Assembly (NCBI RefSeq): GCF_023856365.1
Contig: NC_064542.1
Coordinates: 22,539,838 to 22,603,837 of the forward strand
Direction: 5' to 3'
Origin: Brienomyrus brachyistius
Lineage: Eukaryota; Chordata; Actinopteri; Osteoglossiformes; Mormyridae
Length of the DNA: 64,000 nt
Shown here: piece by piece, positions 1-10,822 of the stretch
Layout of the letters: every line of letters starts with the position of its first letter
Numbering within the stretch: position 1 is the stretch's first letter
Notes under the pieces: model-generated
Seen by the model: the letters and a program-made list of their open reading frames with translations, nothing else
Databases searched by the model: none
What the model was told of the DNA's origin: nothing
Program-made: the position numbers and the translations under genes

Positions 1-1260
1 CGCTTCACCATCTCCATGGCTAACAGCCTAGTGTGTTAGGAAACACCAGGACAGCCGGTGAATGCAAGGCCCACGGAGCCAGGGCACGTGAAGAGGCATG
101 AATGGATTGGTCTCAGTCCATGTGACTGGCTTCCAGTGCAATTATAGCAAGAGATAATTCATCACTAATCACTGCCTGGACATTGCACTACATATTATAT
201 TAGCTTTGCATTCATTTTATGATTTAAGTAACTTTAATCAATATTCTTAAATTTAGACAGCTCCTTGTTCCCAAAACTCATTAAAGGGAAAATGCCCGGG
301 ATCATTTCCCATAAGCCATTGCTCAGGCGATCAGTTTTTCACCTGCCACTTCCTGCGTCCTCGCAGTACTCATTGGGCGTCGTTTTGTAGGTCACTGCTG
401 GGGGAGAGCTGAACAGCGAATTCGTACACCTTAAAAAGGAAACTCAGGATAGATACTCGCATACGGACAGTATTAACGGGAGCAGCCTTTTTAGAAAGCC
501 GCGTCAGTAATCATCCCTCCCATCTCCCCACCCGCGTGTGTCACTTTCTTCGCAGGGCCATGGTACCACGTCTCTGTGTGCAAGCTGCTGTCAGGTACAG
601 CCATCAGTCCGGAAGGTTCTGTCTTGTCATTGTTTGGCAGTTTAACGACTCGCTCAGATGCTGGCGGAGCGGCGATGACGCTGCGTTGTTGTTTCCGGCT
701 CTTAATCATGTGTCAAGAAGCTGGTTTCGAAATGCGTGAGAGGATGAGCTTGACACCACAGTGCCTGGAGAACCAAAGGGGGTCTGATGTCCTCGGATCA
801 GCAGGCCAGAGAGAGACAGCGATCTGTATTATACTAAATTGCTCGCTCATTTATTCTACACATTGTCTCACAATTGTAAGACTGGGGCAGGCCACGTGAT
901 GTCATTTCATTTAAAGATCTGACGGTGAAAAGAATGGCATTAGATAGATGTTTCATTAGATGTTTTTGTCTTAGGGGATCAGATGAGGGTCAGAGCTGAT
1001 GAAGAGTCTCTCAAGGTCAGAGATATTTTAGAGGGTATGTTGACTCCTGCAGTGTCCTGGATTCCTAGCTGTGAATGTTATTTTTATGTGTTTGTTTTCT
1101 GTGTTTTTTAGCAATAGCCAGCTTGATGTAGCTTTTTTTATGCTGCATTAACAAAAAAAAAACAATAAAAAGCAGTGAATTTTCACTGCGAGCTGCCTTG
1201 CGCCTCCTGCTGTGCTGGCTACATTACTGCAGGTTTATAATCTATCTGTCAGCTTGATAT
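1..1260. other. Unique non-coding DNA, no gene seen
   Basis: No convincing exon, RNA gene or repeat. Open frames of 67-107 codons overlap each other around 490-900 in different frames, which is what chance gives in a GC-balanced stretch. An imperfect palindrome centred on cccggg lies at 286-310, and a run of ten A at about 1153-1162 sits in AT-rich DNA. No function is inferred. Confidence 0.6.
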
Positions 1261-1267
1261 TTACTGA

Positions 1268-1345
1268 AGTTCACTAATCCCTACTGGAGTCTGAACCAGC
1301 AACCTCCTGTTCGCATCCTTAATTGTGTTCTCTGTCTAACACCTC
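1268..1345 (-). repeat. tRNA-derived SINE fragment
   Basis: Read on the minus strand this begins gtgttagacagag and carries aggttgctggttcagactcc, a good match to the tRNA B box (GGTTCRANYCC) in the same context as the other SINE copies here. Only the tRNA-like head is present. The A box is poor and no 3' tail can be recognised, so this is a truncated, old copy. Confidence 0.5.
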
Positions 1346-1776
1346 TGTGAGAACTTTCATATTCAAGTCTTTCACATTTCATTAGAAACGGTCGGCGGTA
1401 AACTCCGCCGTGCTGCTTGCGATGGCCCGGTGCCAGGATAGCTGGGCCCTCAGCCGTACTTGTGTGGCTTTAGTGCTCTCTATCTCCCCCTTGTGAGACA
1501 TTTAAAAAATGCGCACATTGCTTCAGGTCCTTGTCTTCTGCGATGGAACCTCAGATCTTTGGACCATTCGAGGGCGGCTCTTCTAATTGAATATGTGCCA
1601 TTTTTTTGCTAGCTAGCCAGCCGACACATGTCTGTTGTGCTTGTCTTCTCTGTGGTTACTCGCATCCATCTAAAGGTGACCCTCGGCTGCAGTTTGGTTC
1701 CCATCTTTTCCTCCCATCTTCCTGCTTGGCCAGGAGACTCAGATCTCCAGCAACCTGTATCACAATGCCGGACTTC
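1346..1776. other. Unique non-coding DNA
   Basis: No gene or repeat recognised. A small GC hairpin (cggcgg, six-base loop, ccgccg) is at 1393-1410. The open frame at 1606-1806 runs into the foldback element and is not taken as coding. Confidence 0.55.
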
Positions 1777-1893
1777 TTGCTTAACCCGATAACTTGTCAG
1801 ATTTAATTTACCCTGGGTTCAATGTAGGCGAAAGAAGATAAAGTCTATTTAAACCGCGGTGACTGAAACCTGACAAGTTATCCGGCTAAGCAA
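1777..1893. mobile_element. Foldback MITE-like element (Angel-like?)
   Basis: The first 24 bases (ttgcttaacccgataacttg and on) and the last 24 (1870-1893) are reverse complements with two mismatches. Pairing continues less well inwards, so most of the 117-bp element could fold on itself. A short, non-coding, strongly foldback structure is typical of MITEs such as the Angel group in teleosts; the family name is from memory of type, not an alignment. No target-site duplication is obvious. Confidence 0.6.
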
Positions 1894-2210
1894 CAAAAGT
1901 GATAGAGACCTCTGGTTCTGGCTCGTTTAGTCTGGTTTGCCTGCTCCTGCTACCATCAACATCAGAACATCCCCTAACTGCAGCCCAGCACTTTTGGATT
2001 CCACTGTGTGTGCTCATGATTTAATGGCTCCCAAACATCATCCACATGATCACAGATCCTCTCATCCTCCGTCAGGTTCTTCGCTATTAGCAGGTCGGAG
2101 CTCCATCAATAGCGCACCTCCATCCTTGAAGGCAGAATTTTGGTCACCTGTGGGGCTGGGGCCTTAGGTCAAGCCTCAGACTCATAGAAGTCACACCACA
2201 AGTAAGCACC
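1894..2210. other. Unique non-coding DNA
   Basis: Nothing recognisable between the foldback element and the next SINE. A 76-codon open frame at 1937-2167 is proline and serine rich, matches nothing known to me, and has no splice or promoter context. Confidence 0.5.
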
Positions 2211-2412
2211 TGGGGCGGTGTGTGGTCCAGTAGGTTAGGCTGCTGTGTCTGATCAGAAGGTTGCTGGTTTGTACCCCAGGGTCAGCAGAGGGGTTGAGAC
2301 CCCAGTGCAACCAGCAGACCAGCAGATCTTTCAAGGTATAGTCGATGCTACATTCTCACAAGGAAATGTATCCTTGGATTAAAGGGTCTGTCAAAGAAAT
2401 AATAAAGTAATG
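2211..2412 (+). repeat. tRNA-derived SINE, near full length
   Basis: The head reads ggtccagtaggttaggctgc (A-box region) followed by aaggttgctggtttgtaccc (B box). The 3' end, tccttggattaaagggtctg then tcaaagaaataataaag, is a mutated form of the widespread fish SINE/LINE tail (tttggataaaagcgtctgc then taaatgaataa). Head, body and tail are in order, so this is a nearly complete but old copy. Confidence 0.85.
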
Positions 2413-3043
2413 CCATAGCGGTCTCTGTTAAACATCTAAATCCTCAGTGGATAAAGATATAAATTGGATTCTCAATGGATTCAGCATAAGAGTGTGTATT
2501 GTGTATCACCATGTAAGCCCTGTTCTCAGCACCCCTTTGCTTCCCGCCTTGGCACAAGCGGTGGAATGAGTCACTGTCACCTTTTAGAATCACTGCATCG
2601 CTAACCACACTCCATTAGCCAGGCCTTGATGAAGCGCCTTTCACTTCACCGTGCGTCTGCTAAATGATGACGCCCGCACTGATTGGTGAACAAGGACAGC
2701 AGCAATATGGTCACGGCGCTGTCAGCGAGCGTCGTTTTTTTTCTGAATTTCTGTCACGAGGGATCAGCGTTTATGCATATCTGTTTACACATATAATTAC
2801 GCTATACCATCTGTTTAATAATAATTATTTTATTTTTTGTTTAGATTTATTTAGCTCCTTGCTTTGTTTGTGTATGTGTACATTTTCAAATTATTTTCAC
2901 AATGTTTACCTGTTTGCGCCGAGTGTGCTGTCTTTGAACTTTGTCTTTCGCTATGTGTCTGGTTGTCTGCACTTGGATTCGCTGCTCTATGCCCAAGAAT
3001 GTCTCACATTATCTATAATTCTTTCCTTTTTGGATCATATTAT
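2413..3043. other. Unique AT-rich DNA
   Basis: No gene. The 136-codon frame at 2664-3074 is rich in Phe, Leu, Tyr and Cys because the DNA is T-rich; it runs into the tandem array at its 3' end. It has no family resemblance and is rejected. Confidence 0.55.
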
Positions 3044-3230
3044 ACACCCTGGATCGGATGCCATTCCGTCATAAGACACTAGGTGGGGGACACCCTGGAC
3101 AGAATGCCAGTTTGTCATAGCGTACAAGGTGGGGGACACCATACTGTAGGTGGGATGCCATTGCATCGCAGGGCACGAGACAGGGACACCCTGGACGGGA
3201 TGCCAGTCCATCACATGGCACACAGTCACA
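3044..3230 (-). repeat. Tandem array of a SINE-tail segment, ~46 bp x 4
   Basis: Units start with acacc at 3044, 3090, 3136 and 3186, giving spacings of 46, 46 and 50 bp. Each contains a version of ggatgccattccgtcat or gggatgccagtccatca. Read on the minus strand this is the ggcatcccatcc...ggtgt section of the DANA-type SINE tail seen elsewhere in the window, so the array probably arose by local duplication of a SINE piece. The overlapping 77-codon minus-strand frame is repetitive for this reason. Confidence 0.75.
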
Positions 3231-3765
3231 CACAATCTCACACACTGGGGGTAATGTGGAGGCAGCATGAATTTATGAACCTTTCATAAACTGAATTAAT
3301 AAAGGGGCCTGTTGTTATTTTCTCAGCAGGCTTCTTTACACTGACTCTGCTTCAGCCCCGTTTATGCAAGTGCATTTTCACTGAAGCAAACCAATTTCAC
3401 CCACGAATGCAGTGCTCACTGCACCACTGCCAACCACTCTGACCCCCATGCCGGTTATTCTTCACCCTTAATAAAACGCAAAACTCTCTTTAAGCTTGGA
3501 TGAAATCACAGCTCGCGGGCTTTCCTGAAAAGCTGCACTGACGTTTGGCTGGACGCTCTCGTCCAGAGCAATTATTATTGTTTATGGCGTCCCTTTAAAA
3601 ATGGATTGCGCTGTGAGAATAACATGTAGTGGAATAACTCTGTGGCATTACAGATCTACCGCACTGGCGGTGATTTCTAACTCCGGATCCTGAATGCATC
3701 TTGTACTGCTGAGGGCATTAACTCCGGGCCTGAGGATCAGCTAAGACGCGGCTGAGATGAGATAA
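3231..3765. other. Unique non-coding DNA
   Basis: No repeat or gene recognised apart from a possible SINE head remnant (minus strand ggcagtggtgcagtgagcac) near 3410-3432. No promoter, CpG cluster or RNA gene is visible. Confidence 0.5.
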
Positions 3766-3999
3766 AGCACTCTCATTCGCAAGATCGACTCCAGACAAGC
3801 AGAAGAGACACAAGCTCTAAAGAAAGACGAGGAAAGGAAATTCAAAGAAATGCAGGAGGCTGAACGTGCCGCAGATGGTGAATCACAAAGGGGTGTTTTC
3901 TCTTTCACTCCCAGACTTTCCAGCTTGACATGGCTTGAAGTACTGAATTCGAAAAATAAGAGAGACTGTTCAAAAGAAAACCTTCATAAATACATATAA
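3766..3999 (+). other. Weak exon candidate: charged open frame
   Basis: After an in-frame TAA (3763-3765) a frame without an ATG start stays open for 77 codons and ends at TAA 3997-3999. The part from about 3778 to 3877 translates to a strongly charged, Glu/Lys/Arg/Gln-rich stretch (including EERKFKEMQEAERAA) like a coiled coil. AG dinucleotides precede it (3766-3767, 3782-3783) and a GT follows (3878-3879), so an internal exon is possible. Purine-rich DNA can give the same look by chance. I do not recognise a family. Confidence 0.2.
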
Positions 4000-4261
4000 C
4001 TGAGTCTGATGCAACAATATTATGATCTTACTAAGAGCACATGTTATTTTTAGTAATAATTATTTTGTTTTGCACATTACAATAGGACATTGTTTAATAG
4101 TATTTTTTAATTAAACTGGGCTTTGTAATCCAAAAGTGAGTCTATTACTGAAATAATATATTAATATGGTCTCAAGTATGAGTCATTAATATAAAAGAAT
4201 GGGAACCATTGTTTCATAAGAACCATTTTATGGACAAGACGGTCCATATCTAGTAAGACTA

Positions 4262-4264
<3 letters not shown>

Positions 4265-4310
<46 letters not shown>
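4265..4310. repeat. (TA)n microsatellite
   Basis: About 23 uninterrupted TA units. It lies just upstream of the SINE cluster and is likely polymorphic in length. Confidence 0.95.
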
Positions 4311-4314
<4 letters not shown>

Positions 4315-4353
4315 TCAAAAGCGGGGAAATTAATATGGTGAGGTAAGATTTTG

Positions 4354-4595
4354 GAATTGGAGTTACCAAATTGTCTGTAGGTGTGAATCTGTGTGGATGG
4401 CGTGTGAGTGTGTGCCCTGTGATGGGTTGGCGCCTATGACCTACTGTAGGTTGTTCCCTGCCTCGCGCCCACAGTTTCCGGGGTAGGCTCTAGACCCCTG
4501 TGACCCTCAATAAAACAAGGGGCTATGAAAACTGAGTGGATGGATAGATGTATGGTATGGAATTTGTATGGATGGATGGATGGATGGATGGATGG
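4354..4595 (+). repeat. DANA/mermaid-type SINE, 3' half
   Basis: Starts within the body segment ggagttaccaaattgtctgt, continues through gccctgtgatgggttggcgc and ggtaggctctagacccctgt, and ends in a (ggat)n tract at 4571-4595. The tRNA-like head is missing, the usual result of 5' truncation in reverse transcription. It matches the complete copy 60 bp downstream segment by segment. Confidence 0.85.
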
Positions 4596-4652
4596 AATTC
4601 TTAGCAAGGAGTCAGACTGCACCTAGAGATAAAGTGATAAAAGGTGGTTATT

Positions 4653-4983
4653 ACTGGTGCAGTGGTTAGCACTGTTGCCTCACACCTCTCGGTCCCAGGT
4701 TCAAGTCTCCGCCTGAGTCACATGTGTGCGGAGTTTGCATGTTCTCCCCATGTCTCCGGGTTCTCCGGTTTCCCCCCACAGTCCAAAAACATGCTGAGGC
4801 TAATTGGAGTTGCTAAATTGCCCGTAGGAATGCATGTGTGAGTGACTGGTGTGTGAGTGTGCCCTGCGATGGGCTGGCCCCCCATCCTGGGTTGTTCCCT
4901 GCCTCGTACCCATTGCTTCCAGGATAGGCTCCAAACCCCCCACGACCCAGTTGGATAAGCGGTTTGGAAAATGGATGGATGGT
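4653..4983 (+). repeat. DANA/mermaid-type SINE, full length
   Basis: The head gcagtggttagcactgttgc (A-box region) is followed by ccaggttcaagtctccgcct (B box), the body ggagtttgcatgttctcccc, cagtccaaaaacatgctgag and gagttgctaaattgcccgta, then ctgcgatgggctggcccccc and ggataagcggtttgg, ending in ggat repeats. This order is that of the DANA/mermaid SINE type known from zebrafish and other fishes. It is the best-preserved SINE in the window. Confidence 0.9.
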
Positions 4984-5029
4984 GTTATTACTTGTTGTTT
5001 CTCTGTCTTTTGGAGTTACTGTAGAGAAA

Positions 5030-5180
5030 CTGGGTTGGTGTATAGCCTTAGTGATCAGGACTGTGTCTGTGTTTGGAAGGTCACCAGTTCCAATCCCAGG
5101 GTCCACAGAGTGGTGTCACTGCCATGCTCTCTCAGTTGTACATTACTTCGGATAAAAGCGTACGGTAAATAAATGAATGA
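5030..5180 (+). repeat. tRNA-derived SINE with fish-type tail
   Basis: The B box is in ggtcaccagttccaatccca. The 3' end acttcggataaaagcgtacg then gtaaataaatgaatga is a close match to the common fish SINE tail. It lies less than 50 bp after the DANA-type copy in the same orientation. The central part is shorter than in the copies at 2211 and 15980. Confidence 0.85.
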
Positions 5181-6090
5181 AGCTTGGCAGAAGCATACAT
5201 CATATATCCATGTAGAAAGTGTTCCTCGTCCTGATCAGGCTTAAACGGATAGCAGAAGTGAGGAACTACTTCACACTGCCTCCTGCTCATAATACTCTCA
5301 CACCAGTGCCAGAAGGGAAAAGCACTGAATGTTCCATAGGTGTCTCAAGCTGTTCATTGGATGTCCAGCTCACATGGGGATGAGGCCCACTCCTGATTCG
5401 TTCTTGCCGCCTGATGGAATTGACTGGACGGGTCTAAATGTATTTAAGTGACCTATGCAGGGGAAGTAAGTGAATGATTTATAGGTGGCTGATCAGACAG
5501 AGGTAGTGAAAGGTGACCCAGCGACAGTTGTCGTGCCTTGCAAAGCTCGTCTGGGAGACCTGGACAGCCTCGTTAGCATACCGCTGCTTTTGTTTGTTTG
5601 TTTTTTTCTTGAGTGAGTATTAGACATGTTTATAATATGCAAACAGGAAGGATGAACCACCTGCTTACAGAAGTTCTCAGCTGGAAGCCATGAGGGAGTG
5701 CGGAGAACCTCTGTAAGGCCGGGGGAATTGTTATTTCCAGAAAAGTGCGGGTAGCAGAGATGTTAGCTGGAAGCTACCGGGGGAATAGCCTGCATAATGA
5801 TGGCAGCCTGTGTTAGCTTAATGAAGCAGCGCGCAGAGGACAGAGGTTTACGGTGTGTTTGAGGCTTTTGCTCTCCTGGCATTTCGTCCCCTCTGATTTC
5901 GTTCGCTTTTATTGTGCATCTGTATTGGTGCTTTCATCAGCTCCGTGGGAAGGTCTCCATGAGGGAAAGGCTTTTACTTCACGGCATGGAGACAGGCAAG
6001 GCCCTCAGAATCATTTGTTAACAGATTTCTGAAAGACGTGAGCCGGAGAACAGGTGTAGGCAGTGGCGATGTTTGCCAGCACTCGAACCA
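5181..6090. other. Unique non-coding DNA
   Basis: No gene or clear repeat. A T-rich tract with tttgtttgtttg is at about 5588-5610. No ORF of 60 codons or more lies here. Confidence 0.6.
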
Positions 6091-6169
6091 TGCTGCACTA
6101 AATATTAAATAAACACATTGGTTATTTTGGAGATTCTGAAGCAGCATGCTATACTAGCCAGACAGCTAG
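6091..6169 (-). repeat. Dispersed repeat family A, copy 1
   Basis: Contains tgcactaaatattaaataaa, ttattttggagattctgaag and cagcatgctatactagccag, which recur in the same order near 46.6 kb and in reverse near 23.8 and 41.6 kb. The strand is set so that copies 3 and 4 are plus. The far end (ctcgctagctatttattt) continues after the MITE at 6342-6359, so the MITE lies inside this copy. The family is not one I can name. Confidence 0.7.
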
Positions 6170-6341
6170 CAGAGGTGGCAATTTCAGGTCCAGAAAGTAC
6201 AGTAAAAATCCAGACCATGATTTACTTTCAGCCAACCAGTTGAGCATAAAGAGTCGCAGTCACAGAGTAACTCGTCTGGTTGGTTGAAAGTAAATCATGG
6301 TCTGGATTTTTTAATTTCTGGACCTGAAATTGTCACCTCTG
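6170..6341. mobile_element. hAT-type MITE with long terminal inverted repeats
   Basis: About 70-bp arms, cagaggtggcaatttcaggt at the left and the complementary acctgaaattgtcacctctg at the right, flank a ~30-bp centre. The tip CAGAGGTG is shared with hAT transposons such as Tol2. Flanking 8-mers acagctag and ctcgctag share five positions, a decayed 8-bp target duplication as hAT elements make. It encodes nothing, so it would have needed a transposase from elsewhere. Confidence 0.85.
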
Positions 6342-9300
6342 CTCGCTAGCTATTTATTTGGATTTTTTAAATATGCAAGGGAGGGGCCCAAAGTGGCTCT
6401 TTGCATGGGCTCCAAGAAACAACATCATAGACACAGCTTATCATCACTATTCCGCCATCTCTGTGGCGTCCCTGGGGTCTGAAGGAGGCAAAATTGGATG
6501 CATATGTAATGAAAAATTTCAAGTGTGAAACGCGAAATCAGTATTTTGAGCCGTTCTTCGAAAAGCAGGTATGTGGTACATCTGTAGCTGTCTGTTTGGA
6601 CAGGCAGTGGGTGTCTATAAATATTAATTGGACACGTTGCATCATTCCTGAGAGGAGAAGTCAAGTTTTGTTTTAAAGGAAATAAAAAGAGAATATATTG
6701 AATTTCAAAGCAATTCTTAAGCGGAATGTTTTTAACGTTCTAAGTAAAGCAATGCTAGTGTTAAATGTTTTTAGCTCGGGGCTAGTTAGCAAGCCCAGGA
6801 CATTATTTCGCTCAATACACAAAGACGTTAACACTGCAAAATATCCGACATCAATTGTTTTGTCACTTCAAAGACTGCTGTCTTTAGTGACACCCTTTAC
6901 CTAAAAGCCAGCCAACTAAAAGAAAAACACGCATCATTTAGATAAAATGAAAATCTCATCATCTCACTCTGCGATGTGTCCAGATTGTTTGCACTCATTT
7001 ACATCAAAGATGACAGCTGATGGACAGTGACATGGCAGCCATCTGTCACGCTATATATAGCCGAACACTTCCTGCCACATAACTGAGTGATCACGAAGGT
7101 ACCCCCCCCCCACCATGTGTACCCCCAATGTGTTCACTTGCGGTCCTCTGGCCTTGAAATCACAGGAGGCTGGACCTGATCCACCGAAAACGTGGATTTC
7201 AAAGACATGCCTTGATTTGAAAGTCATTAAATAAATATTTAATGTAGATCCATGAAAGATGAACTGGACTGCAATTCTACTCGAAGGAACAGGAACCCAG
7301 TATAGTCCAACTGACTGTGTTAATTTATCATGGACTCAAGAGCCACCTGCTAAATTTACACTGACATCTTTCAGTGTGTCAGAACTCCGGCACTGGGAAT
7401 TATCTGTGCAGGACGTGGTATTTTTTCCAGGGCTATCGGTACAGGAGTAAAGGGGGGGGGATTATTTCCTGATTTCCATGATGAAAGGATTTCCATTTTG
7501 TGCAGGTAAGCTGACCTTGTACATCTACTACAGACAGCGGCATTGATCGGGCACACAAGGCGTGAAGATTTCTCTACAAAGATACATTTTCATTGGTTTG
7601 CTGGTTTTGCTTGAGTGCTTGAGTGTCCAACAAGTATAATTAATATAATGAACACATAATAATTCCAGCTAGTAGGTCTCCTGCTGGCTGATACAATGCT
7701 CTTCTTATAGTATGTTTCAAAAGCTTTAGTTGCCTGAAATGTTTACGATCTTCCAAATCAGCTGACTTCCTTCCTCTCATTGATTCGCTGAAGTTGCTCT
7801 GTGTGTCTGACATGGAAGCTTAGATTTCAGTGTCATGCTGAACAATGATGGCCAGCTCCATCATTAGCTACCTCCTTACATCTGTAGCTGACTGTGTGAC
7901 CTGTGAAGGAGTGAAAAACTCTAACTTTTGAGCAGATGATCCACGAGTCGCAGGAAGAAACCTCACCGAAGTGTGTTGTGCAGTGAATTGAAAAAAATAA
8001 TGGCTACAAGTCCAGCTGGATGTGGAAATGTGAAAGCTGGTGTCACTGCAGACAACCTAAACAATGACTAATAATAAGATTTCTATGACACCTGACAGAA
8101 AAGTGCTTAGTGATGATGTTCCCTCCCTCACAAGCTATTGGCAGTAACATCATTCCATGCACCAAAATGAAATCCTGTAGATGCATGAATGTGGTCCAGG
8201 CTTGTTCTTGATATGATGTAAATGTACAAATTGCTGATGGAACAGTGGAAGATAACATTATTGGAAGTCAAACATCTTCTTACAGTACCTACAGTTTAGG
8301 GTGCTGACGGTGTGATTGGACTCCTTGTTGTAACAGTTGGGTATCGCGGTGTGAATCTGTTGTAATTCTCTTCATTGAGTTGCCAATTTTAGTTTTTGGG
8401 TGTGGGGGGGGGGGGTTATACTGCTTTCATAGTCATCGTATATAATGTCTCCAGAAAGCCAGTAACCTTGCTGGTGGTGAACCGAGAGGATCATCCCTTT
8501 GTTTTGACAGCTGAGCCCGTGAGGCAGGCTAGCTGAAGAAGAAGCTATGGAAGATCTCCTGACAAGCTCCACAAAGAAGACCTCCCCCTCACCCCCGCCA
8601 GCCCCAGTCCTGCCCCTGGGGCACCACTTTGATCTCTGCATAGTGTTCCCTCCCCTCTAATGATTCATCAAGGCTGGATGGAGTTTGCAAAAGAAAACTG
8701 GTAGGGGGCCGTTCCCATTTCACCAGGGCACCTCGGGGGTGTCACCGTCCTTCAGAAATGCAGTCAGAGCACATCGTACACAGGTAGAGTGACATTAAAC
8801 ATCGTTAGGATCTACTTTGGACAGCTCTACTGTCAACCATTCCATGAAGAACAGTGGGTACTCACATTACCTTCTGATGGTCACATTGTTACCATCCATT
8901 GGTCTGTGATAATGGTCTATCACCCCGGGATCGTAGAGACAGGGAGCCTGACTGTGTACGTGTTCAGGCACACATGACCCAACAAATACATACTGAGCGG
9001 GGAAATTATGGCTGGTGATTCAGCTGAACTGAATGAGGCTCTGGGTTGTTCTGTCCCCGCCGTCATTGCTGGGGGGCCGGGAAGGTGAAACGTGACCAGC
9101 TCGGGCTGAAATAGCATTTTATGGTGCAGAACAAGCTATCGCTTTTGTGATTTTTTTATTGCACTCTAAGTTTATGCTCATAATTGGCACCCTGTTTCTG
9201 GGAAACTAAGGACAGGACGCGCTAAAGGGACCCACGGCGTCGCCACTGGGATCTCTACACAGTCTCTGCTCTGCGAGACGTGGCATCTACTGTATGAGAA

Positions 9301-10583
9301 GGCGTACTTACCGAAGCACACTCCAGAGGCAGTACCCCTCCACCCTGCAATCTCAGCAATCTTTCATATTGTTTTCGAGCGATTTGTTAGGGTTAATTAC
9401 CGCAGGAACTCATATTAAATATATAAACAAGGTTAAATCCCAAACCTTGATTTGCAGTCATTCTTCTGCACTTTTCATCGGGCTTCCAGGTGTGTAAATG
9501 CAGTGAATAATGTTCGCATTCCGCTCTGGGACTGTGGGAGAAAGAGCCTAAGTAATTACAGCGATGCCACAGCCCCCTCGCTGCTCGATTCTGCTTGATT
9601 TGTGTCTCAGGTACTCGCGTTCGAGGTTAATGTGTAAACCCATCGTATTAGACGTGGGAAATGACTTACAGCTAAGTGTAAACATAGTCTGGTAGCTTGT
9701 TCATTTGTTTTCATTTGTTTTCTTATGTTTTTGTTTGTTTTTTTCCTGAAGATGGACATTGCAAGAGGAAACTTTGAGTTTGCCAGCTATGGTTTAGGGG
9801 CTCTGTCGCAAAGAGTTGTTTAGATCCCCCAAGTGGATGTCAATGGAGCCATATTTTTGTACCACGCGTGACATACATTTGGGGGGTCACTCCCTGCCAT
9901 CTACACGGACCCACAAACAGCTTAAGTGCTGGTCAAATCATTCTGAGCCTCTTTCAGAAAAGCTGCCGCACTCAGGTAGGCTGGTGCGTTTTAGAAAACT
10001 TGATATCCGGACCCTTCTGACGCAGTTCTCTTGGTGAAAATTGCTTCAGCAAATATCCTCAGCTGAACAAAACGCAGCCATACCGGCTTTATATTAAAGC
10101 ATCTGCAAAACAACTAGGTAATGGCATTTTGGGCTCCTCCCAAATGAAACTTATTTAAATAATTTGATTTTGCTCAGTCCATACATATCTATTCCCATTT
10201 TCCCTGGACCTGAATGTGGGTCAGAGTAAAATTATAGCGCAATAATGTTTCAGCAGTGGCTTCCTGTAGCTGCGGCCATATTAATTGCCAGCACAAGCCA
10301 ATTAAATCCGGATGTGAAAAAATTCTGCCCAATACATCTAAAAATTTATACCAGCATTAGCAAGATGTGCTTGGATTTTAACAGGAAACCATTTTCGAAA
10401 AAAAAGACCTCTTTTGTGCCCTGAAATAGGTCTTTATTTCTGGAAATCAAAGCAACTAGAATGGTTGCTATTCTCTGCCTTCCAGACCACAGAGAAATAT
10501 AAATGTCCTGTCTTGATAAATCAGAATAGGTAGATAGACCTTTTAAACACATTTTTAAAGGTATGGTTGAACCGTATAAAATT
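6342..10583. other. Mostly unique non-coding DNA
   Basis: The first 18 bases belong to family A copy 1. Otherwise no gene or clear repeat is seen. Homopolymers: C10 at 7102-7111, G9 near 7452, G12 at 8404-8415. A 37-codon frame at 8547-8660 starts MEDLLTSSTKK and is Ser/Pro-rich, but has no recognisable relatives. Tttg-rich simple sequence is at about 9700-9745. The stretch 10120-10330 is AT-rich and unremarkable. Confidence 0.55.
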
Positions 10584-10584
10584 G

Positions 10585-10822
10585 TCTTTTTATGATGTGG
10601 ACAGACAGCTTTTCACAACGAGGACAGACCACACAAACACAGCTTTTTATAATGAGGACATATACCACATGAACTGAGTTTTTAATGATGTGGACAGATC
10701 ACATGAACACAGCTTTTTATGATGTGGTCAGACCATGTAAACACAGCTTTTAATGATGTGGACAGATCACATGAACACAGCTTTTCACAATGTGGACAGA
10801 CCATATGAACACAGCTTTTTTT
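10585..10822. repeat. Minisatellite, 34/35-bp unit, about 6.5 copies
   Basis: Each unit is a variant of tttttatgatgtggacagac followed by cacatgaacacagc. The six clear units measure 34, 35, 35, 34, 34 and 34 bp. Units differ by substitutions and by one T in the T-run. Alternate units are more alike (the third and fifth share gatgtggacagatcacatga), hinting that a two-unit block was duplicated. Confidence 0.85.
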
